Source of the DNA: Chryseobacterium sp. ISL-6
Lineage (GTDB): Bacteria; Bacteroidota; Bacteroidia; Flavobacteriales; Weeksellaceae
DNA: 64,000 bases
NCBI RefSeq assembly: GCF_018613715.1
Contig: NZ_JAGGPT010000005.1
Coordinates: 372,001-436,000, forward strand
Direction: 5' to 3'
Part shown: in pieces, positions 39,921 to 47,945 of the stretch
How the letters are laid out: every line of letters begins with the position of its first letter
Position numbering within the stretch: the stretch's first letter is position 1
Position numbers and translations under genes: made by a program
Notes under the pieces: generated by a model
Told to the model about the DNA's origin: nothing
What the model saw: only the letters and a program-made list of their open reading frames with translations
Databases searched by the model: none

Positions 39921-40841
39921 ATGTCTCAAAGTAAAAGAAGATTAACAAAGCTTAAGCTTCTTTCTAACTTCTTTGAAAATGTTGATATAATATCGATTTA
40001 CATTAAAACAGATATTATACATAACTTATTCAATGAAAATAAAGCATTAGATTATAGTAAACTGGAGCTTTTTCATCTGCAGTATACCGACAGTCTGATA
40101 GAATTGCTGACCAAAATTAAAAAGAAAAAGGAAAACAATTTATTGGCTGTTATTAACGAGATCAATATCAATAACCAATATATTTCAGCTTTTGAGGAAA
40201 AGAAAGTTGATAGTTTTGAAATAGACAGGAAGATGTACAGTGGTATATTTTCCAAGCATCTGAAGAATTTGTATAAAGATCTTACAGAAGACAAATTTAC
40301 CCTGAACTGGAATGATGTTTTATATTTTCAAAAAAAATATGGAGCAGAATTTTATAGAACGGAAGCAGATGAATCGAAACTTAAGTTTCATCAGGTTCCT
40401 TCTTATCAGTATCAGGATTATTCGATAGAAAGAAAGCTATTGGGTAAGCTTAATATACAGAATTTTAAAGTTCGCTTTATGTGTGGATATCGCATCGATA
40501 GGAACGAATATGAGTTGTTTAAGATCTTTCAATCCGATGAACATTTTATTTTCAATGTTGAAGAGAAAAGACTTTATCTGATCGATGATGAACTTGCATA
40601 TTTAAATACTTCTGAAAACGAATCCAATCAGATTTTGATTATCAATCAGCTGAAAAATAAAAATGAAGAATTGGAAGAATCCATAGACGAAAGGAAACGA
40701 ACGTTGCCGGATGATGTGGAATCCGTTTTAAAAGACTATCTGCGAAACCTGGAAAGTGTTGATATTATGAGCAAAATATTTGATGTTAACGAAGAAACCA
40801 ATATTCTTAGGGCAATGCTCAATTTGAATTTGAATAATTAA
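39921..40841 (+). CDS. hypothetical protein in the Ter operon
   Basis: A 306-aa protein from the ATG at 39921 (MSQSKRRLTKLKLLSNFFEN); a GTG at 39897 would add eight residues. It is charged and mainly helical, with a central beta-rich part (FKVRFMCGYRIDRNEYELFK, FNVEEKRLYLIDDELAYL) and a C-terminal coiled coil (NQLKNKNEELEESIDERKRT). No family is recognised. Placement between telA and the second terD implies a role in the same complex. Confidence 0.65.
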   Translation: MSQSKRRLTKLKLLSNFFENVDIISIYIKTDIIHNLFNENKALDYSKLELFHLQYTDSLIELLTKIKKKKENNLLAVINEININNQYISAFEEKKVDSFEIDRKMYSGIFSKHLKNLYKDLTEDKFTLNWNDVLYFQKKYGAEFYRTEADESKLKFHQVPSYQYQDYSIERKLLGKLNIQNFKVRFMCGYRIDRNEYELFKIFQSDEHFIFNVEEKRLYLIDDELAYLNTSENESNQILIINQLKNKNEELEESIDERKRTLPDDVESVLKDYLRNLESVDIMSKIFDVNEETNILRAMLNLNLNN

Positions 40842-40910
40842 AGAAGGTAAATAGGTGAAAAATAAATTCATCTTTTAACCAAACAATAAAAAATAACTAA
40901 ACATAAAAAG

Positions 40911-41522
40911 ATGGCTATTAACTTACAAAAAGGTCAAAGAATTAACCTTACTAAAGAAAACGGAACGGCTCTTACGCAAGCTTGTGTTGGTATCAACTGG
41001 GGTGCAATAGAGAAAAAAAGTTTTTTTGGCGGAAGTAAAAAAGAAGCAGTAGACTTAGATGGGAGCTGTATCTTATACGACTCAAACAAAAATGCTACTG
41101 AAGTGATCTACTTCGGAAATTTAAAATCTAAAAACGGATCCGTAAAACACAGTGGGGATGATCTTACAGGAGATGTAGATGGGGATGATGGTCTTGATAA
41201 TGAGGTAATCACTGTAGATTTCAGTCAGTTGGATGCAAGTGTTGAACATGTTGCTATGGTATTAAATAGCTACAGAGGACAGGATTTCGGAACTATTCCT
41301 TTTGCTTCAATCCGTATTTATGAAGGAACACCTACCAATGTAAGAGAGGTTTTTGCTAAATATGATATTGCTAATGATGCATCATTTAGTGGACACGTTG
41401 CCATGGTAATGGGAGTTTTCTATAAGAGAAACGGAGAATGGAAATTCAATGCGATTGGAGATCCTACTGCGGATAAAAAATTGGAGCAAACGATTCAGAC
41501 AGTACAGCAGAAATATCTGTAA
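40911..41522 (+). CDS. terD: TerD family protein, copy 2
   Basis: A 203-aa TerD/TerZ-like protein starting MAINLQKGQRINLTKENGTA, the same first nine residues as copy 1. CVGINWGAIEKKSFFGGSKK, VDLDGSCILYDSNKNATEVI, GDDLTGDVDGDDGLDNEVIT and GVFYKRNGEWKFNAIGDPTA show the family metal-binding Asp residues. The insertion around KSFFGGSK is characteristic of TerZ/TerX-type paralogues. It follows the hypothetical gene by 69 bp, and terC follows 178 bp downstream. Confidence 0.88.
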   Translation: MAINLQKGQRINLTKENGTALTQACVGINWGAIEKKSFFGGSKKEAVDLDGSCILYDSNKNATEVIYFGNLKSKNGSVKHSGDDLTGDVDGDDGLDNEVITVDFSQLDASVEHVAMVLNSYRGQDFGTIPFASIRIYEGTPTNVREVFAKYDIANDASFSGHVAMVMGVFYKRNGEWKFNAIGDPTADKKLEQTIQTVQQKYL

Positions 41523-41700
41523 AATAGAAATTGTTTTAGAAGTAATTGATATTCGGTACAAGTCGGGTTTTTATTTTTATAAATAAATTACTCGAAAGAT
41601 TGCTATTGAAATTAATTGTATCTATGCATTCAGAAAAAAAACAGCAATAATTGTACTTTGTACAGCTATTGCTTTTATCGTATAATAACACATAATAAAA

Positions 41701-42738
41701 GTGGAAAAACATCAAAGTATTTTAGAACTGCATCCAGGTTTGGTGTGGGGATTCGCGATAACAGTTGTTGTCATGTTACTTCTGGATTTAGGAGTTTTCA
41801 ATAAAAAAAGTCACGAGGTTTCATCTAAAGAAGCTACGATCTGGTCAGTCGTATGGATTTCATTATCCATGATTTTTTCAGGAGTAGTATATTGGGTTTT
41901 CAACCAATCCGATGGCCATGCTCTAGCCGTAGAAAAGTTTACACAATATCAGGCAGCATATTGGATTGAAAAAGCTCTTTCTGTAGATAATTTATTTGTA
42001 TTTATTCTTGTTTTCGGATTCTTTAAAGTTCCAAAATATTTACATCACAAAGTTTTATTCTGGGGGATTATCGGAGCATTACTGTTCAGGGCTATATTTA
42101 TTTTTGCAGGAGTTGGTCTTATCAACTTAACGTATTTGCCTGAAATGAATATTTTCGGTGAGGCTGTTAAAATTAATATTGTTATGATGCTGTTCGGTTT
42201 ATTCCTTGTTTATGCAGGTATTAAATCATGGGGTGACGGAGATGACGATGATGATGAAGACTATAGCAATACAGCAGGAGCAAGATTAATTAAAAGCTTT
42301 TGGAAAGTTTCAGATAATTATGATGGTGATAAATTCTTCACAATCCAGAATGGAATAAAAATGGCAACGCCCCTTTTAGTGGTGGTAGGAGTTATCGAAT
42401 TTACCGATGTTCTTTTTGCGGTAGACTCAATCCCTGCGATTTTTGCCATTTCAGATGATCCTTTCATTCTTTATACATCAAATATTTTTGCCATTTTAGG
42501 ACTAAGATCACTTTATTTCCTATTAGCGAATTTTATTCATATGTTCAGCAAATTGCCATATGGTCTGGCGATTATATTATCCTTTATTGGAGTTAAAATG
42601 TTAATTGCACCATGGATCCATATTTCTTCTCCTATTTCATTGGGAATAGTAGGTGGAGTATTGGTGATCTCGGTTCTTTTATCAATCATGTTCCCGGAGA
42701 AAAAGGAAGATGAAAAAGAGAAATTAGAAGAAAAATAA
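41701..42738 (+). CDS. terC: TerC family membrane protein
   Basis: A 345-aa integral membrane protein with a GTG start at 41701. It has eight or nine hydrophobic helices and the TerC signature: ALSVDNLFVFILVFGFFKVP with conserved Asp, and EFTDVLFAVDSIPAIFAIS in the second half. A strongly acidic loop (DGDDDDDEDYSN) lies between them. TerC/Alx proteins are linked to manganese export and tellurite resistance and interact with TerD-type proteins. It ends the Ter cluster and may have its own promoter in the 178-bp gap. Confidence 0.9.
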   Translation: MEKHQSILELHPGLVWGFAITVVVMLLLDLGVFNKKSHEVSSKEATIWSVVWISLSMIFSGVVYWVFNQSDGHALAVEKFTQYQAAYWIEKALSVDNLFVFILVFGFFKVPKYLHHKVLFWGIIGALLFRAIFIFAGVGLINLTYLPEMNIFGEAVKINIVMMLFGLFLVYAGIKSWGDGDDDDDEDYSNTAGARLIKSFWKVSDNYDGDKFFTIQNGIKMATPLLVVVGVIEFTDVLFAVDSIPAIFAISDDPFILYTSNIFAILGLRSLYFLLANFIHMFSKLPYGLAIILSFIGVKMLIAPWIHISSPISLGIVGGVLVISVLLSIMFPEKKEDEKEKLEEK

Positions 42739-42743
42739 CGATT

Positions 42744-42776
42744 AAAGCCTTACTGAAAAGTAAGGCTTTTTTATTT
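42744..42776. terminator. Terminator between terC and the convergent catalase-like gene
   Basis: AAAGCCTTACT pairs perfectly with AGTAAGGCTTT (11 bp, loop GAAA), with T runs downstream on the plus strand. Confidence 0.9.
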
Positions 42777-42803
42777 TTATCATAGAAAGGATTTCCACTT
42801 AGG

Positions 42804-43799
42804 TTATCCATGCAACAACTTGTTGATCTTACGCCGGGTTTGCACAGAAACCTTATATGTTTCATCCCGGAGTTTCTGTATTTTACCTACAGGCTGAAAG
42901 ATGGTTTTGCTTTCAAAAGGATTAAAGGATAATAATTCATTTTCGCAGGTACGCTCTAGTATAGAATTTTTTTCGATTTTAACTTCTCCTACTTTGATTA
43001 ATGGTGAGTTTTTCCATTCCCGGTTCAACTTATTGATCGGCTGATCCTTTAAATCATAGCAGAGCTGAATGAATACATCCGCAGTATAATCATTGGTTGT
43101 AAAATAGCTTTCAATAGCCTCACGGGTGTTCATTTTCCTGCCAAAATTCTTTTCCACGGATTTTGGACTGAGCTGTATTTTCATCACATATTCCCCTAAT
43201 CGGTAGGCTCCAATAGAATGGTAGTCAAATGACAGGAAGAAATGATTCCGCTGCCCAATCAATCTGACTATATTTTTTAAAAATGAAAAGGTAAATAAAG
43301 AAGGTGTTGCTTTTACAATCTGAATAAGGAGTGGGAATAAATTATTCCACTTTTTGATGAAGAAATGGTTGATTGAAGTAAATAGTTTCAGAAATGTACT
43401 TACAGAGTTTACCGGAAAAAGAGGAAAATTAACCAATGGATAATTCGCTAATACCTCGCCATTGTCATCTTTTATTTTTACTGAAAAGCCATACGCAGGA
43501 ATATCTTTTTTAGATTGCTTAATTTTCAAGTGAGCATTGGAAAGCCGTATAACCAACTCATATCTTTCTTTATCAAAGAAAGGCTGTAGTTGATCCGGCA
43601 GATCACGATTTATTATAAATTCTCCTTTTAAAACGGCATACGTTTTTGCGTGCGCATTTCGTGTGGCATAATTTACATCACTTATGATAGATGACTGTTC
43701 AACAAAATCGGAAATACTTTTTTTATTGATTTTAAGGAGTTCTTTTTCATCCTCCGTCAGTTCATTGAATTTCTTATTATATAGTATTGGGATTGGCAT
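42804..43799 (-). CDS. catalase-related heme protein
   Basis: A 331-aa protein with features of the small catalase-related family: NYATRNAHAKTYAVLKGEF supplies the distal His, DIPAYGFSVKIKDDNG and ANYPLVNFPLFPVNSVSTF match the beta-barrel core, and SFNPFESKTIFQPVGKIQKL replaces the FNP.R...PVG block near the heme. It is shorter than true catalases (about 480), so peroxidase or oxygenase activity is as likely as catalase. Convergent with terC, it may add to the stress functions of that cluster. Confidence 0.75.
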   Translation of the reverse strand: MPIPILYNKKFNELTEDEKELLKINKKSISDFVEQSSIISDVNYATRNAHAKTYAVLKGEFIINRDLPDQLQPFFDKERYELVIRLSNAHLKIKQSKKDIPAYGFSVKIKDDNGEVLANYPLVNFPLFPVNSVSTFLKLFTSINHFFIKKWNNLFPLLIQIVKATPSLFTFSFLKNIVRLIGQRNHFFLSFDYHSIGAYRLGEYVMKIQLSPKSVEKNFGRKMNTREAIESYFTTNDYTADVFIQLCYDLKDQPINKLNREWKNSPLIKVGEVKIEKNSILERTCENELLSFNPFESKTIFQPVGKIQKLRDETYKVSVQTRRKINKLLHG

Positions 43800-43908
43800 T
43801 AATTTTTAAATTCAATTATAACACCAAGTTTTGGATTGCATGTTAAGATAATGTTATTTTAGTGTTTTATCTCCTTAACATTAGATTTTCAGTGTTTTTC
43901 AGAAAGTT

Positions 43909-43916
43909 TATCTTTG
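43909..43916 (+). promoter_or_regulatory. -7 box (TATCTTTG) of the FKBP gene
   Basis: TATCTTTG matches TAnnTTTG, 15 bp before the ATG at 43932. Confidence 0.5.
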
Positions 43917-43931
43917 TAAAAAAATTAAATA

Positions 43932-44366
43932 ATGGGAGTAGCAGATATGTTATTTAAACGCAAAAAAGAATTGGCTGAAAAGAACCTTAATGATGGAAAA
44001 GCCTTCATGGAGGAAAATGCCAAAAAAGAAGGTGTGGTAACGTTGCCAAGTGGTCTGCAATATGAGATCATAACAGAGGGAAGCGGGGCTCAGCCAAAAG
44101 CAAAAGATACCGTAAAATGTCACTATCATGGAACAACGATCAAAGGTGATGTATTTGACAGTTCAGTGAAAAGAGGAACTCCGGCATCTTTTCCTTTGAA
44201 TCGTGTGATTTCGGGATGGACAGAAGCTTTACAATTAATGCCTGTAGGAAGTAAATGGAGATTATTCCTTCCGCCTAATTTGGCATATGGTGAAGAGCAG
44301 ATCAGCAAAGAAATAGGTCCAAACAGTACGCTTATTTTTGAAGTTGAATTATTGAGTATAAAATAG
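43932..44366 (+). CDS. FKBP-type peptidyl-prolyl cis-trans isomerase
   Basis: A 144-aa FKBP of the FkpA/Mip small type without a signal peptide. A charged N-terminal helix (FKRKKELAEKNLNDGKAFME) precedes the FKBP domain: LPSGLQYEIITEGSG, VKCHYHGTTIKGDVFDSS, FPLNRVISGWTEALQLMPVG and PPNLAYGEEQ.....GPNSTLIFEVELL. It speeds proline isomerisation during folding, here probably in the cytoplasm. Monocistronic with its own promoter and terminator. Confidence 0.9.
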   Translation: MGVADMLFKRKKELAEKNLNDGKAFMEENAKKEGVVTLPSGLQYEIITEGSGAQPKAKDTVKCHYHGTTIKGDVFDSSVKRGTPASFPLNRVISGWTEALQLMPVGSKWRLFLPPNLAYGEEQISKEIGPNSTLIFEVELLSIK

Positions 44367-44387
44367 GATAACCTTAAATATGAATTA

Positions 44388-44418
44388 AAATTTACCTGCA
44401 TGTCAGGTAAATTTTTTT
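44388..44418 (+). terminator. Terminator after the FKBP gene
   Basis: AAATTTACCTG pairs perfectly with CAGGTAAATTT (11 bp), followed by more T residues. Confidence 0.88.
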
Positions 44419-44552
44419 ATTTGTCTTAAATTAGTACTTTAGATTGATCATAAGGCGGAATAATTTTCTGCAAATTCAGCAGTTATCATATTTTATCATG
44501 AATAAAATAGGAAGCCTTTTTGCGATTGACTCATTGCATAAAAATATACTGG

Positions 44553-45503
44553 ATGAAAAAACTACTTTACCTTTTTGCTTTTTTTAGTTTACTGACTTCG
44601 TGTGTTTCTAAGAAAAATCAAGCGATTAAACAAAACATTCTGACATTAAAAGATAGCTACTGCAAAGCTCCATTTCAATATAATTACAGCAAGAAGCTTC
44701 CATCATATAATTCTGATTCTGTTTTGGCTGCAAATAAAGAACTGAAAGGAATGTTTTCCGATCAGAGTATTCTTATTTTAAATGCTTTAGATAATCTGGA
44801 TGAGGTACATGAAATTATGGAACTGAAAAAAGATACCTCATTGAGTTCCCAGGTTAAAGTTCTACAACTTAAAACGAGAATAAATAGTAAAATAACCATT
44901 GCTTTAACAGAATTGGATGCTGTGGCTGCGGAATTCGACTGTGAAGGTGAACGTGTAGCTCAGATCGGAAGCTATGTAGACAACCTTAATGCTTCCAGAA
45001 ATAACAAATTGATTTTATACTCTATTGTTGCAGGAGCAGCAGCATCAATTGCCGGCGGGATTGTAAAAGATGAAGGATGGAGTAGTGCAATAGATATTAG
45101 CGGAGGTGCTTTAGGTGCAGGTTTCGGTTTGGCGACACTTAACCCCAAAGGAAAAAAAGTAGAGTTTATCCATCAGAGAAATCTCCTACGGGATGTCTGG
45201 CATGAGAAGTTGGAATCACCCAATTTTCCACCTTTTATCTGGTATATGTATACTGAGAAAAAGTTTTCCAATAAAGAATCGCATTCCATTATTCAGAACA
45301 TGAAGGAAAGATGGCTGCATTATCAGTTTGATGATAACCAGAACGAGGCTGATACATCAGTTATTTTCAGTGATGGTGGTTTTTATCGTGCTGATGATTT
45401 ACAAAATCGTGCGGCAATGCTTAATCAGATGCAATCTGCAACCAGAACGATCAATCAGAATATCAATTATTTACTGTTGGATCTGGATAAATTAGTACTT
45501 TAA
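44553..45503 (+). CDS. hypothetical lipoprotein
   Basis: A 316-aa protein starting at 44553 (MKKLLYLFAFFSLLTSCVSK) with a clear lipobox LTSC at residues 14-17. A central segment (LILYSIVAGAAASIAGGIVK ... AIDISGGALGAGFGLATLNP) is glycine/alanine-rich and could insert in a membrane, flanked by soluble helical parts. I do not recognise the family. It should be attached to the periplasmic or outer face of the envelope. It is followed by the Rrf2 regulator's operator and promoter. Confidence 0.68.
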   Translation: MKKLLYLFAFFSLLTSCVSKKNQAIKQNILTLKDSYCKAPFQYNYSKKLPSYNSDSVLAANKELKGMFSDQSILILNALDNLDEVHEIMELKKDTSLSSQVKVLQLKTRINSKITIALTELDAVAAEFDCEGERVAQIGSYVDNLNASRNNKLILYSIVAGAAASIAGGIVKDEGWSSAIDISGGALGAGFGLATLNPKGKKVEFIHQRNLLRDVWHEKLESPNFPPFIWYMYTEKKFSNKESHSIIQNMKERWLHYQFDDNQNEADTSVIFSDGGFYRADDLQNRAAMLNQMQSATRTINQNINYLLLDLDKLVL

Positions 45504-45515
45504 GAAAAATTTAAC

Positions 45516-45534
45516 TGTAATAAATTTTGTTACA
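45516..45534. promoter_or_regulatory. Rrf2 operator palindrome, copy 1
   Basis: TGTAATAAATTTTGTTACA, an imperfect 19-bp palindrome overlapping the -33 TTG (45527-45529) of the Rrf2 promoter. Its inverse, differing at one position, stands at 46000-46018. Confidence 0.6.
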
Positions 45535-45557
45535 ATTAAAATTTTGTTTTATCTTTG
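45527..45557 (+). promoter_or_regulatory. Promoter of the Rrf2 regulator
   Basis: TTG at 45527-45529, a 20-nt spacer and TATCTTTG at 45550-45557; the ATG follows at 45571. Confidence 0.65.
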
Positions 45558-45570
45558 TCATGTAATTATA

Positions 45571-45981
45571 ATGAACAATACAAGATTTGCTACGGCAGTA
45601 CATATTATGACCTTATTGGCGGAAAGTCCACAGGAATGGTTAACTTCTGAATGGATGGCGGGTAGTATTAATATAAATCCTGTAGTTGTTCGTAAAGAAT
45701 TAGGTGTTTTAAGAGCTGCTGGTTTAGTGACAAGCAGACAAGGAAAAGAAGGTGGAAGCCAATTGGCAAGAAGTGCCGAATCAATTAATATTTCCGAAAT
45801 TTACTCAGCGGTAAAAAATACCGAAGTTCTTGGAAAGAAAAATCAAAATCCAAATCCGGCGTGTACCGTTGGCAAAGAGATCAATAATCATTTGAATACA
45901 TTATTCAGTGAAACAGAAAAATTGGTTATTCAGTTTTTGGGCGATAAATCATTACAGGAGTTCTGTGACCAATTCGCATAA
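45571..45981 (+). CDS. Rrf2 family transcriptional regulator
   Basis: A 136-aa winged-helix regulator starting at 45571 (MNNTRFATAVHIMTLLAESP). The HTH is EWLTSEWMAGSININPVVVR with the wing LVTSRQGKEGGSQLARSAES. It has two Cys residues (NPACTVG and LQEFCDQ) rather than the three-Cys cluster of iron-sulfur Rrf2 proteins, so a thiol-based redox sensor of the YwnA/CymR type is more likely. Operator-like palindromes before this gene and before the SDR gene suggest autoregulation and control of the two downstream genes. Confidence 0.88.
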   Translation: MNNTRFATAVHIMTLLAESPQEWLTSEWMAGSININPVVVRKELGVLRAAGLVTSRQGKEGGSQLARSAESINISEIYSAVKNTEVLGKKNQNPNPACTVGKEINNHLNTLFSETEKLVIQFLGDKSLQEFCDQFA

Positions 45982-45999
45982 AAATTTTTTAACCATAAA

Positions 46000-46018
46000 T
46001 GTAACAAAAGTTATTACA
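46000..46018. promoter_or_regulatory. Rrf2 operator palindrome, copy 2
   Basis: TGTAACAAAAGTTATTACA, whose reverse complement differs from copy 1 at one of 19 positions. It lies 22 bp before the SDR start, placing that gene and the hydrolase under the same regulator. Confidence 0.6.
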
Positions 46019-46039
46019 GTTTAATTAAAAATAAATATT

Positions 46040-46693
46040 ATGAAAAAAGTAGCAGTAATCGGTGCGACAGGATTTGTAGGTTCACATGTTGTGAAAGAAT
46101 TAGCAAACAGAGGTTATGAAGTTGAAGCAATTGTAAGAGATGCTTCTAAAGTTGAACAGAATGACAATGTAAAAGCAAAAAGTATTGATGTGAATAACAT
46201 TGATGAGCTGGCTCAAGGACTACAGGGAAGTGATGCTGTAATCAGTACTTATAACGCAGGTTGGACAAATCCAAACCTTTATAATGATTTCCTTACAGGT
46301 TCTGAGAACATTGAAAAAGCAGTTGAGAAATCAGGTGTTAAAAGATTAATCGTTGTAGGTGGTGCCGGAAGTCTTTACACACCGGATAATGTTCAGATCG
46401 TCGATACACCGGATTTCCCGGAAGCGTATAAGCCGGGAGCAACGGCAGCAAGGGATTATTTGAATAAGATCAAAGAAAATAACACCCTTGACTGGACTTT
46501 CTTTAGCCCAGCGATTGAAATGAATCAGGCAAATGTAGGAGCCAGAACAGGAAAATACAGAACTTCTTTGGAAACTCCGGTTTTTGATGATAATGGAAGA
46601 AGTATTCTCTCAGTAGAAGATGTTGCTGTCGCTTTAGTAGATGAATTAGAGCAAAATAATCATATTCGTGAACGTTTTACAGCGGCTTATTAA
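46040..46693 (+). CDS. NAD(P)-dependent oxidoreductase (NmrA/atypical SDR)
   Basis: A 217-aa atypical short-chain dehydrogenase. VAVIGATGFVGSHVVKELAN is the nucleotide-binding GxxGxxG, VDVN-type residues follow (KAKSIDVNNIDELAQGLQGS), and RLIVVGGAGSLYT resembles BVR-B/NmrA-like proteins. No classical YxxxK pair is evident, so it may sense or reduce quinones or flavins as related proteins do. It is a probable target of the Rrf2 regulator. Confidence 0.8.
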   Translation: MKKVAVIGATGFVGSHVVKELANRGYEVEAIVRDASKVEQNDNVKAKSIDVNNIDELAQGLQGSDAVISTYNAGWTNPNLYNDFLTGSENIEKAVEKSGVKRLIVVGGAGSLYTPDNVQIVDTPDFPEAYKPGATAARDYLNKIKENNTLDWTFFSPAIEMNQANVGARTGKYRTSLETPVFDDNGRSILSVEDVAVALVDELEQNNHIRERFTAAY

Positions 46694-46706
46694 TTAAAAA
46701 TACATA

Positions 46707-47885
46707 ATGATGTTAAAAAAGAAATTATTATCACTATTTATTTTGTTAGGTTTTACAGGCTCAATGTTAGCGGGCAATCTTAAGATCAAAGTATATAATC
46801 CTGGAACGAAGGCTATTTTCCCAATCACTTCAACAATTATTTATGGAGATAAAGATGCCATATTGATAGATGCTCAATTTCAGAAACAATATGCTGAGCA
46901 ATTGGTTAAGGAAATAAAAGCAACAGGAAAAAACCTTAAAATTGTTTTCATTTCACATAGCGATCCCGACTTTTACTTTGGATTGGATGTTATTAAAAAA
47001 GCCTTTCCTAATGTAAAGATCATTTCAACAGCTCAGACTGCTTATCTGATTTCAGCATCGAAGGATGATAAACTGGCAGTCTGGAATCCTCAATTGAAAA
47101 GAGATGCTCCATCAGAGGTTTTCGTGCCAGAAGCTGTGACTTCAATTCCCGATTTAGAAGGGAATAAGATAGAGATCAAACAAAATCCTGATGATCCTGC
47201 CCATAGTTTTATTTGGATCCCTTCAATAAAAACAATAGTGGGCGGAATTTCAGTTTCAGTAGATTCTCATATTTGGATGGCTGATACACAAAACAAAGAA
47301 GCTATTGATAAATGGATCGGACAAATTGACGCTATGAAGGCTTTACAACCACAGCAAGTTGTTCCATCACATTTTGCAAAATTAAATTTAGCTCCTCAGT
47401 CACTGGATTTTGTTAAAGGATATTTGGAGAATTATAAGAAAGCGGTTACTGAGAATAAAACACCAGATACGATCGTAAAATTTATGGTGACTCAATATCC
47501 TGATCTTCCGGGAAAAGATGAACTTGAAATGGGAGTGAAGGTATTTTTAGGCGAAATGAACTGGGATTTAAGATCTCCTTATCCAGCCATAGGACGAAAA
47601 GTTGAAGTTGATTTCAGTACTGGAAAGTTTGTTCTGGATTATAAAGATAATAAGACCATGTCTTTTACAGGTACGAATGGTGCTTTTAAAGGAGCTGCAG
47701 ATACTGTTCAATACACTGTTACCGAAGTGGCAAGCAATGTATTTATGGTATATTGGCATGAGCCTAAAACAGGAGATAACGTAACTCACGTTCAGGATTA
47801 TAATAAAAATGTAGTCTACACTAATATTGCATCAAAAGATGGATCATTCAATCATTTTAAAGGAAAGCTTACTATTCTGAAATAA
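46707..47885 (+). CDS. secreted MBL-fold metallo-hydrolase-like protein with degenerate metal motif
   Basis: A 392-aa protein with signal peptide (MMLKKKLLSLFILLGFTGSM). The N-terminal ~240 residues follow the metallo-beta-lactamase fold (IYGDKDAILIDAQFQKQYAE). The HxHxDH motif reads HSDPDF, so two of its metal ligands are replaced. The C-terminal ~120 residues (GRKVEVDFSTGKFVLDYKDN, AADTVQYTVTEVASNVFMVY) look like a lipocalin/MoaF-type barrel. It follows the SDR by 13 bp, so both are probably one Rrf2-controlled unit. Confidence 0.75.
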   Translation: MMLKKKLLSLFILLGFTGSMLAGNLKIKVYNPGTKAIFPITSTIIYGDKDAILIDAQFQKQYAEQLVKEIKATGKNLKIVFISHSDPDFYFGLDVIKKAFPNVKIISTAQTAYLISASKDDKLAVWNPQLKRDAPSEVFVPEAVTSIPDLEGNKIEIKQNPDDPAHSFIWIPSIKTIVGGISVSVDSHIWMADTQNKEAIDKWIGQIDAMKALQPQQVVPSHFAKLNLAPQSLDFVKGYLENYKKAVTENKTPDTIVKFMVTQYPDLPGKDELEMGVKVFLGEMNWDLRSPYPAIGRKVEVDFSTGKFVLDYKDNKTMSFTGTNGAFKGAADTVQYTVTEVASNVFMVYWHEPKTGDNVTHVQDYNKNVVYTNIASKDGSFNHFKGKLTILK

Positions 47886-47905
47886 ATTCAAATTGATATA
47901 AAATA

Positions 47906-47945
47906 AAAAAATAACGGCTGTCAGATGACAGCCGTTATTTTTTTA
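47906..47945. terminator. Bidirectional terminator between the hydrolase and M23 peptidase genes
   Basis: AAAAATAACGGCTGTC pairs with GACAGCCGTTATTTTT around a 4-nt loop, with A and T runs that allow function on both strands. Confidence 0.9.
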
